Origin: Rufibacter sediminis
GTDB taxonomy: Bacteria > Bacteroidota > Bacteroidia > Cytophagales > Hymenobacteraceae
NCBI RefSeq assembly: GCF_014269285.1
Contig: NZ_JACOAF010000041.1
Coordinates: 124,001 to 188,000 of the forward strand
DNA length: 64,000 nt
Direction: 5' to 3'
The position numbers were made by a program, and so were the translations under genes. Each line of letters starts with the position of its first letter. Position 1 is the first letter of the stretch. Positions 16,767-25,674 of this stretch are shown piece by piece. The notes beneath the pieces are model-generated. The model did not search any database. It was not told the origin of the DNA and was given only the letters and a program-made list of their open reading frames with translations.

Positions 16767-17353
16767 ACTTCCTGGTGTTTTGGGGCATTCCTAAAGTTAA
16801 TGATTGAGTTATGGCGCTGGAGGTTGTCATTATCCGTCGGAATGTTTTTGAGCCGCTTTGCCCAAAACAGTTGAAAAGCGCCATCATCCGGGAAATTGCT
16901 AGGAAGAACTGTGGTTATCGAAAATCTACACGTCTCATTCATTATGGATACTTCCATCCTTTACTATCCTGTAAAAGCCCTTTCGGTGGTGTCAGTTGTT
17001 AACTTCACAAGTCAGTTGAAAAAGAGCTGGAAATTGATCTGAAAATCATGTTTCTTTAAAGCAGGTTGGTAGTTTCTATGCGTACTCATCGCCGCATAGA
17101 CCGGGGAAGAAGGGAAGTTTTGGCGGAGGAGTTTTGCTAGCTTGGAGGAGTTGCCTTGAAGAAGCTGCACCGTTTGCCATCGGGCTACGTAAAGGAGGTG
17201 GGGCTGAAATGCAGAGGCGAACGCCGGGGCTTCACCGCAGATTTTCTGGAAATAATTTAGGCTATATTTATTAGTTTTGAAACTAAATAAATTAGCATCT
17301 TTGTCTATTGGAGTACACGTCACCACGCAAACAGAAAGAGGCAATCCTACTTT
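16767..17353. other. Gene-free stretch upstream of recN
   Basis: About 590 bases with no convincing open frame. Near its end is a dyad TTAGTTTTGAAACTAA (17271-17286) whose arms extend further with one indel, followed by AT-rich sequence. This is the likely promoter/operator zone of recN. Confidence 0.5.
17271..17286. promoter_or_regulatory. Candidate operator dyad upstream of recN
   Basis: TTAGTTT and AAACTAA form a 7-bp perfect inverted repeat around TG, and TTTAT/AAATAAA extend it. It contains TAGTTTTG, which resembles a -7 box, and lies 68 bases before the recN ATG. recN is damage-regulated in many bacteria, so a repressor site is plausible but not shown. Confidence 0.35.
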
Positions 17354-19012
17354 ATGCTCGTAGATCTTAAGATTAAAAATTACGCCCTCATTGAACAGCT
17401 GGAGCTGCAACCCTCGCCGCTGCTGAACATTATCACCGGTGAAACGGGCGCTGGTAAATCCATCATGCTGGGCGCCATTGGCCTGTTGCTGGGGAACCGG
17501 GCAGACTCTAAATTGCTTTTCAACCAGAACGAGAAGTGCGTCATTGAGGGCGCTTTCAACATCTCGGAATACAACCTGGCGCCTTTCTTTGAAGAGGAAG
17601 ACCTGGACTTTGAGCCCGTTAGCCTGCTGCGCCGGGAGATCAGCCCCAGCGGGAAATCGCGCGCGTTCGTGAATGACACGCCCGTGACGCTGGACCAGCT
17701 GCGGCGCATCGGGGAGCAACTCATGGACATCCACTCCCAGCACGACACCCTGCTGTTGGGCGACCAGAGCTACCAGCTGAACATCGTGGACTTGTACGCC
17801 CAGAACGAGGACCTGCGTGCCCGCTACGGCACCGCCTACCGCACCTATAGAAAGCTGGAGAAGGAGTACAAAGACCTGGAGGGGCAACTGGCGCAATCGC
17901 AGAAGGAGCTGGATTACAACACCTACCTTTTGAACGAACTCTCGGAAGCTAACCTGCAGGCCGAGGAACAGGAAAGCCACGAGCTGGAACTGAAGCAACT
18001 GGAACACGCCGAGGAGATCAAGCTGAAACTGAGCCAGGCCCTGCAATACATCTCAGAGAGCGAATACAACGCCGCCGGGGCCCTCAAAGATGCCAGCCAT
18101 CTGGTGGGGCAGGTGACCGAATTCGGGGAAACTTTCCAGACCCTGAAAGACCGCCTGGACAGCTGCATGATTGAACTCACTGATATTGCCGGCGAACTGG
18201 AAGATGCTGAACGCAAAACTGAAGCCGATCCGCAGCGCGCCGAGCAACTGCAGGAACGGCTGGACCTGATCTATACCCTGCAGCGCAAGCACCAGGTGCG
18301 TACTGTTGAGGAATTACTGGCCCTGCAGGCCGAGCTGGAGATCAAAGTGAGCAGCGTCCATAACCTGGATGCCGCCATTGAGAAAACCAAAAAAGGCCTC
18401 ACCGCGTCCTTGCAGGAAGTGGAAGCCCGGGCCGAGGAACTTTCCCAAAGCCGCACCAGCGTCTTCACCGTTTTCCAGGATGAACTGCACAGTCTGCTGT
18501 CTGAGCTGGGCATGCCCAACGCCCGCGTGGTGATGGAGCACAAGACATCGGCGCCAGCCGCTACCGGCATTGACGTGGTCAACATCCTGTTCAGCGCGAA
18601 CAAGGGAGCCGCCCCGCAGACCCTGAGCAAAGCTGCCTCGGGCGGGGAGTTCTCGCGCCTGATGCTCTGCGTCAAATACCTGCTCGCCGACAAAACTGCC
18701 TTGCCCACCATCATCTTCGATGAGATTGATACGGGTATTTCCGGGGAGATTGCCGTGAAAGTGGGCCGCATGATGCAGCAGATGTCGCAGAAGCACCAGT
18801 TGATCTGCATCTCGCACTTACCGCAGATGGCCGCCCAGGGCGATACCCATTACTTCGTCTACAAAGAAGACCGCACCGACCGCACCATCAGCCGCATCCG
18901 GCAGTTGAGCCACCAGGAACGCGTGGTGGAGATCGCGCAGATGATCGCTGGGGCCAACCCCTCCGAAAACGCCTTCCAAAGCGCCAAGGAACTGCTCGCC
19001 CTCAGCGCCTGA
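17354..19012 (+). CDS. recN: DNA repair protein RecN
   Basis: 552 residues, the family length. The SMC-like ATPase has Walker A GETGAGKS (residues 29-36), signature LSKAASGGEFSRL near 423 and Walker B IIFDEIDTG near 455. Between them lie two coiled-coil arms (about 150-215 and 280-370). RecN gathers double-strand break ends for recombination. It is preceded by a long leader with a dyad and followed by palindromes; no partner gene is cotranscribed. Confidence 0.95.
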   Translation: MLVDLKIKNYALIEQLELQPSPLLNIITGETGAGKSIMLGAIGLLLGNRADSKLLFNQNEKCVIEGAFNISEYNLAPFFEEEDLDFEPVSLLRREISPSGKSRAFVNDTPVTLDQLRRIGEQLMDIHSQHDTLLLGDQSYQLNIVDLYAQNEDLRARYGTAYRTYRKLEKEYKDLEGQLAQSQKELDYNTYLLNELSEANLQAEEQESHELELKQLEHAEEIKLKLSQALQYISESEYNAAGALKDASHLVGQVTEFGETFQTLKDRLDSCMIELTDIAGELEDAERKTEADPQRAEQLQERLDLIYTLQRKHQVRTVEELLALQAELEIKVSSVHNLDAAIEKTKKGLTASLQEVEARAEELSQSRTSVFTVFQDELHSLLSELGMPNARVVMEHKTSAPAATGIDVVNILFSANKGAAPQTLSKAASGGEFSRLMLCVKYLLADKTALPTIIFDEIDTGISGEIAVKVGRMMQQMSQKHQLICISHLPQMAAQGDTHYFVYKEDRTDRTISRIRQLSHQERVVEIAQMIAGANPSENAFQSAKELLALSA

Positions 19013-19023
19013 TCAGGCCGTTG

Positions 19024-19061
19024 CGTTTTAGGCGTATTTTGGTGAAAGGAAGCCCAAAACG
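19024..19061. repeat. GTTTT palindrome copy
   Basis: Arms CGTTTTAGGCGTATTTTGG and GAAAGGAAGCCCAAAACG, 11 bases after the recN stop. Confidence 0.7.
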
Positions 19062-19132
19062 ATCAGATTGTAGATTCTCCTGGAGAAGAGAGTTGGATGT
19101 AACCCTTGCTCTCTGGCCCCGCCGATCATGTA

Positions 19133-19154
19133 GAGACAAGGCATGCCTTGTCTC
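19133..19154. repeat. 22-bp perfect palindrome
   Basis: GAGACAAGGCATG and CATGCCTTGTCTC form an uninterrupted palindrome, preceded by GTA. I recall sequences of the GTAGAGAC...GTCTC type as common intergenic palindromes in several phyla. It occurs once here, between two GTTTT palindromes after recN. Confidence 0.7.
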
Positions 19155-19202
19155 ACGCTTGCAGAAGAACCCTGCTAGCCGAAGGTGGTAAAATGCGCTT
19201 TG

Positions 19203-19242
19203 CTGTTTTAAGCTTCTTTTGGCCAAAACACACCTAAAGCAG
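19203..19242. repeat. GTTTT palindrome copy
   Basis: Arms CTGTTTTAAGCTTCTTTTGG and CCAAAACACACCTAAAGCAG. Confidence 0.6.
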
Positions 19243-19300
19243 CAGACTGCCACATTCTAAATAAGCGTATAACACGGATTTACTTCCATTACCAGTCACT

Positions 19301-19343
19301 AAACAGAAAGCCCGCTACCAACCTAGAGCGGGCTTTCTGTTTT
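19301..19343. terminator. Bidirectional terminator between recN and the M28 peptidase
   Basis: AAACAGAAAGCCCGCT and AGCGGGCTTTCTGTTT form a 16-bp stem with T and A runs outside, between convergent genes. The right arm runs directly into a GTTTT palindrome (19339-19377). Confidence 0.8.
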
Positions 19344-19377
19344 AGGGCTGTTTTCTTGAAAGGAGCTTTAAAACGGC
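19339..19377. repeat. GTTTT palindrome copy
   Basis: Arms TGTTTTAGGGCTGTTTTC and GAAAGGAGCTTTAAAACGG, joined to a terminator. Confidence 0.7.
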
Positions 19378-19400
19378 TGGCTGTTCTAGTTTTCTAAAGC

Positions 19401-20957
19401 CTAGCGTTCAAGTTTGAAATCTGGGTCAACGGTAGGGCGTTGCGGGGTGTTGGAAATGGCCCAGCCGGTGGCGTACATCCAGCGGGTCATACGGGCCAGT
19501 TTCTGGATGTTGATGCGGTTGGCCTCGTCTTTGGGCGTGTGGTAGTCGGGGTGCAGGAGGGTGGTGAAGAAGATGGCCGGAATGCCCGCGCGGGCGTAGG
19601 GGAGGTGATCGCTCCGGAAATACCAACCTTCGGGGTGCTTCTGGTCATCCCAGGACGTGTCCAGTTTGAATTTCGTGAAATTCTGATTCGCTTGCAGGGC
19701 CATGTCTACAAGGGCCGCAGAGTTCCGGTGGGGCTTGGTGGAACCTAAAAGCGCTGCGGAGTCCGGGGCGTTTCTCCCGATCATATCACCGTTCAGCACC
19801 GCCACCAGGGCTTCTTTCTTGACCGTGGGGTTTTCTGCGTACCAGCGGGAGCCCAGTAAGCCGCGTTCCTCGGCCCCGTGCCACACAAACAAGGCCGAGC
19901 GCTGTCCCGGGTTCTGCTTCCAGGCCCGGGCGATGGCGAGTAAAGCTACATTCACCGTGGCGTTGTCATCGGCCCCGTTCCAGATGGAGTCTCCGTCGAT
20001 GGCGGTTCCCACGCCGTCATGGTCATGGTGGCCGCTGAACAGCACGTATTCATTTTTCAACGTGGGATCTGTGCCGGGCGCGCGGGCCACTACGTTGGCC
20101 GAGGGGTAGAGGTAACTGTCCACTTTCACGTGAATGCTGGCCGGTCCGCCGGACTTGCGTAACTGGTCTGGCAAAGACTGTCCGCCAGCGGAGGGGAGCG
20201 CAATCAGAATGGGAACGGCTCTGCTGTTGTTCTGGGCCTGCGTGGCTCCGCCTTCCAGTTGGTACGTTCCCTCTTCAAACCCGTGTCCGGCGAAGGCCAG
20301 GCTGGCTTGCGTGGTGGAATCGGCGATGAGCACGATGGCGGCCGCGCCGGCCCGGGTCAGCAGGGTGCCCTGTTGCCGCACCGCCGACAGGATGTAGCGA
20401 TAGCCCCACAGACTCATGCCGGGAGCGGGCAGCGGGGAGGGCGGCATCAACTTCATGGCGACGATCTTGCCGCGCAGCGTTTGCCGGGTGATGTCAGACA
20501 GCGCGTTCAGCCAAATTGGGGTTCCGGTTACCTGGCCTTCTACCGGAGAGGTCACCCAAACTTCTTTGTTCAAGGCCAGCTTTCTGCCCGCCAGCGTAAT
20601 CTGGCTTTGCGGGGAAACCTGGGTGCGGCGGAGGGGGAAGAACTGGAAGTACGTACCGTCATCTCCGGCGGGTTCCAGTCCGGCTTCCCGGGCGCGTTCG
20701 GCGGTCCAGGCCGCGGCCCGGAGCTCCTCCGTTTCACCCGCTCTTCGGCCGCGCAGACTGTCGCTGGCCATGGCGAAAAGATCGCGGCGCAGGTCTTCCT
20801 CTTTGATGGCGGAGAAAGCGGGTGGTGCTGTGGCGGAGGCTACGGAGGTGCCAGACGTGGCCGCGGGTTTGGTGCAGCCGGTTACCGCGAGCAGTGCTAC
20901 CAAGGCGGCGGGCGCAAGCTGCTTTAAGGATTTGAAAGTTAGGCGTGTTTGGGTCAT
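19401..20957 (-). CDS. M28 family metallopeptidase, lipoprotein
   Basis: 518 residues from the ATG at 20957; a longer frame to 21002 adds residues before the lipoprotein signal and is rejected. The signal ends at lipobox AVTGC. A protease-associated domain spans about 130-280. The M28 zinc ligands are visible: SGHHDHDG, WNGADDNATV, HGAEERGLLGS, NGDMIGR and FRSDHLPYA. The fold is that of aminopeptidases/glutamate carboxypeptidases acting outside the cytoplasm; substrate unknown. It stands alone upstream of palindromes. Confidence 0.9.
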   Translation of the reverse strand: MTQTRLTFKSLKQLAPAALVALLAVTGCTKPAATSGTSVASATAPPAFSAIKEEDLRRDLFAMASDSLRGRRAGETEELRAAAWTAERAREAGLEPAGDDGTYFQFFPLRRTQVSPQSQITLAGRKLALNKEVWVTSPVEGQVTGTPIWLNALSDITRQTLRGKIVAMKLMPPSPLPAPGMSLWGYRYILSAVRQQGTLLTRAGAAAIVLIADSTTQASLAFAGHGFEEGTYQLEGGATQAQNNSRAVPILIALPSAGGQSLPDQLRKSGGPASIHVKVDSYLYPSANVVARAPGTDPTLKNEYVLFSGHHDHDGVGTAIDGDSIWNGADDNATVNVALLAIARAWKQNPGQRSALFVWHGAEERGLLGSRWYAENPTVKKEALVAVLNGDMIGRNAPDSAALLGSTKPHRNSAALVDMALQANQNFTKFKLDTSWDDQKHPEGWYFRSDHLPYARAGIPAIFFTTLLHPDYHTPKDEANRINIQKLARMTRWMYATGWAISNTPQRPTVDPDFKLER

Positions 20958-21023
20958 GTCAGGTGCGTTTGGAACCTTCAAGGAACCAAAAAGAAAACAC
21001 AACCAGAAAGGTTTTGAAGATTA

Positions 21024-21061
21024 TTTCAGGCCTGTTTTCCAGAAATCAGCCTTAAAACACC
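21024..21061. repeat. GTTTT palindrome copy
   Basis: Arms TTTCAGGCCTGTTTTCC and AGAAATCAGCCTTAAAACACC, abutting the cupin terminator. Confidence 0.65.
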
Positions 21062-21091
21062 AAAGCCGCTGCACAGGGGCAGCGGCTTTGG
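21061..21091. terminator. Terminator hairpin after the cupin gene
   Basis: CAAAGCCGCTGC and GCAGCGGCTTTG enclose a short loop. It lies 28 bases beyond the cupin stop codon (minus strand) and directly abuts a GTTTT palindrome. Confidence 0.7.
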
Positions 21092-21118
21092 GCGCAAGTT
21101 CAGGATCGGTTCGCTGGT

Positions 21119-21487
21119 TTAATCCTCGCGGTTGACGGTGTTAATGTCAAAGGCCGGCACGCAGATAGACCAGTATTCGCATTCCTCGTCAAACGGATTG
21201 GAGTACTGGATGCGGGCCCCGGCTTTGATGTGCAGGGTCTGGCCGGCGGTAAGCACCACGGTTTCCCCGTCAATCTCAATCTGCTTTTTGCCCCGTAGCA
21301 CAATGGTGACCTCGTCAAACTCGGGCGTTTGGTGCGGTTCTCCCCATTGCGGCGGTGCCACCATGTGCGCCACGCTGAAGGCCTGGGTGCGGGTGCTGGC
21401 CAACCCGAAGTGCTCCTCAATGAGTTTGCCGTCTGAGGTGGGCACCCGGAAGGGCGAGGTCTGCAGAAAATATCTTTTTTCGCTCAT
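21119..21487 (-). CDS. Cupin domain protein
   Basis: 122 residues forming a single cupin barrel: EPHQTPEFDEVTIVLRGKKQ (cupin motif 1, residues about 50-69) and AGQTLHIKAGARIQYSNPF (motif 2, about 80-98). The metal-binding histidine set is incomplete (His52, Glu/Asp, His87), so catalysis is uncertain; small cupins often bind metals or sugars. It lies four bases downstream of the Kazal lipoprotein gene and is probably cotranscribed with it. Confidence 0.8.
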   Translation of the reverse strand: MSEKRYFLQTSPFRVPTSDGKLIEEHFGLASTRTQAFSVAHMVAPPQWGEPHQTPEFDEVTIVLRGKKQIEIDGETVVLTAGQTLHIKAGARIQYSNPFDEECEYWSICVPAFDINTVNRED

Positions 21488-21491
21488 CGGC

Positions 21492-21740
21492 TTAGTTGTT
21501 GGTGCCTTTGGTGGGGCATTCGCCTTTGGTGTACGCGGTTACCCCTTTGGTTTCTGCCGTGCAGGCGTTTCCGTAGGTCTTGCCATCGCAGCCGCACACG
21601 GGTTCGTATTGCATGGTGCAGGCGCGCTCGTTGTCAATTTTGGCGGGGTCAATGCAGGCCGTGGCGGTTTGCTGCGCGTTTTTGCAACCGAAGCTGATGC
21701 TGCCCAGCACCAGGGCTGAAAGAAGAAGTTGTTTTTTCAT
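21492..21740 (-). CDS. Small lipoprotein with Kazal-type protease inhibitor domain
   Basis: 82 residues from the ATG at 21740 (an upstream in-frame extension to 21770 would spoil the signal). [19 protein letters not shown] is a lipoprotein signal with the acylated Cys at residue 19. The mature part has the Kazal pattern with six cysteines, including [15 protein letters not shown] and KGEC. Kazal domains inhibit serine proteases by a standard loop; a role in protecting the envelope from external or own proteases is inference. It forms a two-gene unit with the cupin gene. Confidence 0.85.
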   Translation of the reverse strand: MKKQLLLSALVLGSISFGCKNAQQTATACIDPAKIDNERACTMQYEPVCGCDGKTYGNACTAETKGVTAYTKGECPTKGTNN

Positions 21741-21807
21741 AGGAGGTATCATGTGGTGAAATATACGCAAATATGCCGGTCCAGCTTTTCTTAGCCGCAG
21801 GAACCGT

Positions 21808-21846
21808 CGGTTTTAGGGGTTATTTTAAGAAATAGCGGCAAAACGG
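21808..21846. repeat. GTTTT palindrome copy
   Basis: Arms CGGTTTTAGGGGTTATTTT and AAGAAATAGCGGCAAAACGG, in the divergent Kazal/YtxH region. Confidence 0.65.
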
Positions 21847-21998
21847 CTAACCCGTATCCGTATAAATCCGTAAACAGCTTCAATATATATTGCGATATAT
21901 ATTTATTGTTTAGCATATTGCCGGAGCAAGGTCCGTCGTTTTAATGATGTTCCCGCCACGGACTTTAAACCAAATATCAACCCTTATTTTTTACCACT

Positions 21999-22274
21999 AT
22001 GAAAAACGACAATTCAAAAATTTTGATCGCCGCCGCCGCTGGTGCCGCCGCTGGAGTAGTTGCAGGTATCTTGATGGCTCCAAGCAACGGAAAAGATTCT
22101 CGTAAAGATATCCTGAAAGCCGCTGGTCAACTGGCCGAAAGCGTGAATGGACAGATTGCTCCTTACCTGGAGAAACTGAGCGGCTTAACCAGCCTATTGG
22201 GCGGTTCTGAAGCTTCTAAAAACGCCGGTGCCGGTGATGCCGCTGGTGCCAACAACACTGGCGCTCAGTCATAA
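21999..22274 (+). CDS. YtxH domain protein
   Basis: 91 residues. The N-terminus KILIAAAAGAAAGVVAGILM is a glycine/alanine-rich membrane segment followed by APSNGKDSRKDI, the YtxH signature. The short remainder is helical and ends in a Gly/Ala-rich tail. YtxH proteins are small general-stress or gas-vesicle-like proteins of unknown mechanism. It is followed by a longer paralogue 120 bases downstream, evidently a tandem duplication. Confidence 0.82.
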   Translation: MKNDNSKILIAAAAGAAAGVVAGILMAPSNGKDSRKDILKAAGQLAESVNGQIAPYLEKLSGLTSLLGGSEASKNAGAGDAAGANNTGAQS

Positions 22275-22394
22275 GCTGCCTTCGGATCTTCCGGCGCCGG
22301 GAAAGGCAGCAGGATAACCAAATGGTTTGACTATCGTTAAGAAGGAACGGACGTTTTGTAAACGGGACGAAAGTTCCCCTTAATAATAAAGCTC

Positions 22395-22931
22395 ATGAAA
22401 GACGATAATGGAAAAGTGATTCTGGCCATGCTTGCCGGGGCCAGCGCTGGTCTTGTGGCTGGTATCTTGATGGCTCCCGAGGCCGGAGAAGCCACCCGCG
22501 ATAGTTTGAAGAAATCGGCCTCTAAACTGGGGTCTGGGTTAGGCTCTAAACTGTCTGACTTAGGTTCCAGCGCAGGCGCGTTGCTCGGACGTAAATCTTC
22601 GGGCAGCGAAGATCCGGAGGTGGTGAACTTAGGTTCCAACACCACGGCTACCTCTCACCTGGACAATAACCCCACCGGCGGAAACGTAGAAACGATGACC
22701 GGCAACGATCCGCGTGATACGGCCACCGGTACTGCTCCTTCAGACATGGGAGCGGGCATTGGCGGCGGTGCCTACGGGGCCGATGCCGGAACCCTGGGTT
22801 CTGATACCGACGCGAATGCCTCTGGGGCAGATGCCGGTTCAGTCGCCTCGGCCACGAACAAACCTAAAAGAGCCAGCCGCGCCAAAGGCACTGCCAAGGG
22901 CGGCGGGGCCGGAGCAGACGCTTCCGTTTAA
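22395..22931 (+). CDS. YtxH domain protein with Gly/Ala/Asp-rich tail
   Basis: 178 residues. The first 45 residues repeat the pattern of the previous gene (LAMLAGASAGLVAGILMAPE, EATRDSLKKSASKLG). From about residue 95 the protein is low complexity (TGTAPSDMGAGIGGGAYGAD and similar), ending with basic KPKRASRAKGTAKGGG. The tail has no recognised domain and is probably disordered; the basic end could contact nucleic acid or the membrane. Confidence 0.8.
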   Translation: MKDDNGKVILAMLAGASAGLVAGILMAPEAGEATRDSLKKSASKLGSGLGSKLSDLGSSAGALLGRKSSGSEDPEVVNLGSNTTATSHLDNNPTGGNVETMTGNDPRDTATGTAPSDMGAGIGGGAYGADAGTLGSDTDANASGADAGSVASATNKPKRASRAKGTAKGGGAGADASV

Positions 22932-23174
22932 ATTTTCAAACTTTTTTGACAGCATCTGTAACCTTCGGGTGGCAGAGCCGTTAAAGAGAAAAAGTATGAT
23001 TGGTTAAATAATAAATTGCGAACCAGATGAAGTAACGCGAAGCAGATTATTGACGTTGAAACTTGATGAGAAAGATCGATTTAGATTTAGTTTTTTGAGT
23101 GATACGAGAATAGCTTAGCAACACAGACGAAAGTCACATCACAAGTAGCGAGTAGAAGTTATTTAACCAATATA

Positions 23175-23205
23175 AGAAAGCCTTCCCAGACGGGGAAGGC
23201 TTTCT
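23175..23205. terminator. Terminator hairpin downstream of the YtxH pair
   Basis: AGAAAGCCTTCCC and GGGAAGGCTTTCT form a 13-bp stem with a 5-base loop. Confidence 0.65.
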
Positions 23206-23220
23206 GCATTTACGGCGTTT

Positions 23221-23260
23221 CCGTTTCAGGGCCATTTCCCCGAAAAGAGGCATAAAATAG
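23221..23260. repeat. GTTTT palindrome copy
   Basis: Arms CCGTTTCAGGGCCATTTCC and GAAAAGAGGCATAAAATAG. Confidence 0.6.
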
Positions 23261-23521
23261 AATTGGCATAAAATGGCTTGCTCAAAGGCTACAAACTTGC
23301 GTCTTGGCACGCGCACCCCGCTCTTCAGGTCGCATTCCAGATCTCGCAAGCATGACGGGCAATGCTTGGTTCGCTTCCATTATTCTGTATTCTGAAAGGA
23401 GGTCTTCTCCCATCTGCCCTCCTGAATGGATCATAGGTCAATCCCTAGTCGCGTTACCCTGAAGCCTTGCTAGTTCGCGCCCAAGATCTTTCCAAGATGA
23501 CAGGAGGGGAAGGAGTTCGCC

Positions 23522-23587
23522 CTATGGCGCGGAAGTTACTTCCGTGACTTATGGTCGCGAGTCACGGAAGTAACTTCCGCGCCATAG
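23522..23587. repeat. 66-bp palindrome family, copy 2 (28-bp perfect arms)
   Basis: The arms 23522-23549 and 23560-23587 are exact inverted copies (begin CTATGGCGCGGAAGTTACTT), with a 10-base loop. Each arm itself contains a shorter palindrome, GGAAGTTACTTCC. Related copies are at 6731-6795 and 25590-25658. Confidence 0.85.
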
Positions 23588-23704
23588 AGGCCTTAGTAAA
23601 CCAAGGAAACAAGATTCTTGTGGATACGAGGTGCAAGCTTATGTCAGCGTACACAATTCAAGTTTGATGTGCTTCAAAACAAAGACTTCTTGCTCAGGGG
23701 TTCA

Positions 23705-23737
23705 TGGTTCGTTTTCCTGAAAAAAGCCCATAAACAG
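23705..23737. repeat. Weak GTTTT palindrome copy
   Basis: Only the inner part GTTTTCCTGAAAA and right arm AAAGCCCATAAAC are clear; the left arm is eroded. Confidence 0.45.
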
Positions 23738-23772
23738 AAAGGCCGCTCTATTGGGAGCGGCCTTTCTGTTTA
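23731..23772. terminator. Terminator hairpin downstream of lysS
   Basis: TAAACAGAAAGGCCGCTC and GAGCGGCCTTTCTGTTTA form an 18-bp perfect stem with a 6-base loop. Confidence 0.75.
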
Positions 23773-23778
23773 TGAATG

Positions 23779-23828
23779 CTGATTACCATTAGCACATCAG
23801 CACATTAAAAAAATTAGCACATTAATTA
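23779..23828. repeat. Word-repeat tract at the lysS 3' end (TTAGCACAT type)
   Basis: ATTAGCACATCAGCACATT and ATTAGCACATTAATT follow each other. The same words form the right arm of module C (61669-61708). The tract includes the lysS stop codon. Confidence 0.7.
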
Positions 23829-25346
23829 ATTATTCTCCGGCTTCATTTGCGGGAAGAACAGCACGTCCTGGATGGATTGGGAGTTGGTCATGATCATGCT
23901 CAGACGGTCAATGCCAATGCCCAGACCGGCGGTTGGCGGCATGCCGTACTCCAGGGCACGCAGGAAATCCTCGTCCAGTACCATGGCTTCGGTGTCACCG
24001 CGTTTGCCCAGTTCCAGTTGCTCCTCAAAACGAGCACGCTGGTCAATCGGGTCGTTCAGCTCAGAGAAGGAGTTACAGATCTCTTTTCCGTTGCAGATCG
24101 CCTCGAAACGCTCTACCAGGCCTTCTTTGCTGCGGTGCTTTTTGGCCAGCGGGCTCATCTCCACCGGATAATCGGTGATGAAGGTGGGCTGGATCAATTG
24201 GCCTTCGCATTTCTCCCCGAAGATCTCGTCAATAATCTTTCCTTTCCCGATGGTTGGGTCCAGTTTGATGCCCAGGCCAGTGGCCGTTTCGCGCAGTTGT
24301 GGCTCGTCCATCTCGGAGATGTCAATGCCGGTGAAGTGCTGGATGGCTTCAAACATGGTGAAACGCTTCCAGGGACGCGCGAAGTTGATCACGTTCTCGC
24401 CCACCTGCACCTGGGTGGTGCCGTGCAGCGCCAGGGCCACTTTCTCCACCATCTCTTCCACCAGGTCCATCATCCAGTAGTAATCTTTGTAGGCCACGTA
24501 CAGCTCCACCTGGGTAAACTCCGGGTTGTGGAAACGGCTCATACCTTCGTTCCGGAAGTCTTTGGAAAATTCGTAAACGCCATCAAACCCGCCCACGATC
24601 AGACGCTTCAGGTACAGCTCATTGGCGATGCGCAGGTACAAGGTCATGTCCAGGGTGTTGTGGTGCGTCTTGAACGGACGGGCGGCCGCGCCGCCGTACA
24701 AAGGCTGCAGGATAGGCGTTTCCACCTCCAGATAGCCGCGCTCGTTCAGGTACTCGCGCATGGTGTTCACCAGCTTAGTACGCTTGATGAAGGTGTCGCG
24801 CACGTCTGGGTTCACCACCATGTCCACGTACCGCTGACGGTAGCGCAGTTCCGGATCAGTGAAAGCATCATAGACGTGCTCTACGCCGTTCTCGTCTACC
24901 TCACGCTTTACAATAGGAAGCGGCTTCAGGGACTTGGCCAGCAAAGTCAGCTCCGTGACGTGCACCGAGGTTTCGCCCACCTGGGTTTTGAACACGTAGC
25001 CTTTCACGCCTATGAAGTCCCCGATGTCCAGCATTTTCTTGAACACGGTGTTGTAAAGATCCTTGTTTTCGCCCGGGGCGATGTCGTCCCGCGACACGTA
25101 GATCTGGATGCGGCCACTGCTGTCCATGAGTTCGGCAAACGAGGCCTTGCCCATCACGCGGCGGCTCATCAAGCGACCAGCCAGGCTTACTTCCTGGTAA
25201 TTGTTCTGCTCCGGATCGTAGTTGTCCTTTATATCCTTGGCCGTGGCGGTCACGTCAAAAAGTTCGGAAGGGTAGGGGTTGATGCCCATCTTCTGGAGCT
25301 CTTCGCGCTCATGGCGCCGGCGTAGTTCCTGTTCGCTTAAATGCAT
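23826..25346 (-). CDS. lysS: Lysyl-tRNA synthetase, class II
   Basis: 506 residues. The N-terminal OB-fold anticodon-binding domain (about 55-160, [20 protein letters not shown]) precedes the class II catalytic core with motif 1, motif 2 ([18 protein letters not shown]) and motif 3 ([13 protein letters not shown]). It charges tRNA-Lys. A 492-codon plus-strand open frame is an antisense shadow of this gene. Confidence 0.97.
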   Translation of the reverse strand: MHLSEQELRRRHEREELQKMGINPYPSELFDVTATAKDIKDNYDPEQNNYQEVSLAGRLMSRRVMGKASFAELMDSSGRIQIYVSRDDIAPGENKDLYNTVFKKMLDIGDFIGVKGYVFKTQVGETSVHVTELTLLAKSLKPLPIVKREVDENGVEHVYDAFTDPELRYRQRYVDMVVNPDVRDTFIKRTKLVNTMREYLNERGYLEVETPILQPLYGGAAARPFKTHHNTLDMTLYLRIANELYLKRLIVGGFDGVYEFSKDFRNEGMSRFHNPEFTQVELYVAYKDYYWMMDLVEEMVEKVALALHGTTQVQVGENVINFARPWKRFTMFEAIQHFTGIDISEMDEPQLRETATGLGIKLDPTIGKGKIIDEIFGEKCEGQLIQPTFITDYPVEMSPLAKKHRSKEGLVERFEAICNGKEICNSFSELNDPIDQRARFEEQLELGKRGDTEAMVLDEDFLRALEYGMPPTAGLGIGIDRLSMIMTNSQSIQDVLFFPQMKPENN

Positions 25347-25505
25347 GGAAACGGTCTTTCAGTAATTACTTTATATCAAACCGCGAATTTCGGAAATTAT
25401 TCCCATACATAGAGAAGTTGCCGCTTGAAATAGAAGGCTTTGCCGGAGGATACGGGCGGAGAGTTGCGGTTATTTGGAGGAAAAGGCGCATTAAAGCCGA
25501 AAAAA

Positions 25506-25547
25506 AGCGTTTAGGGGCCACTTTTAGAGAAGTAGCCCCTAAACGCT
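25506..25547. repeat. GTTTT palindrome copy, well paired
   Basis: AGCGTTTAGGGGC and GCCCCTAAACGCT are exact inverted arms, with ACTT/AAGT inside. Confidence 0.8.
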
Positions 25548-25589
25548 TCGGGTGATGGTACAGGTTAGATTGGGGAAAGTTAGCTGCAC

Positions 25590-25658
25590 CTATGGCGCGG
25601 AAGTAACTTCCATGACCTGCTGATTCGATAAGTCACGGAAGAAACTTCCGCGCCATAG
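25590..25658. repeat. 66-bp palindrome family, copy 3
   Basis: Arms CTATGGCGCGGAAGTAACTT and AAACTTCCGCGCCATAG flank a longer loop. Both arms carry single changes relative to copy 2 that are not compensated in the partner arm. Confidence 0.8.
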
Positions 25659-25674
25659 AGGATCGTGGTTCCCG

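Larger units (their letters stand above)
22932..23825. other. Large gene-free stretch with repeats and hairpins
   Basis: About 890 bases between the YtxH pair and lysS. It holds a terminator (23175-23205), two GTTTT palindromes (23221-23260, 23705-23737), the best copy of the 66-bp palindrome (23522-23587), a second terminator (23731-23772) and a word-repeat tract touching the lysS stop. The frame at 23134-23349 (minus) has no protein-like features. Confidence 0.6.

Noticed and set aside
23134-23349. 71-codon minus-strand open frame
   Set aside because: Crosses a terminator and a palindrome copy; no protein-like features.
23847-25325. 492-codon plus-strand open frame opposite lysS
   Set aside because: Antisense shadow of lysS; the minus strand has all class II synthetase motifs.
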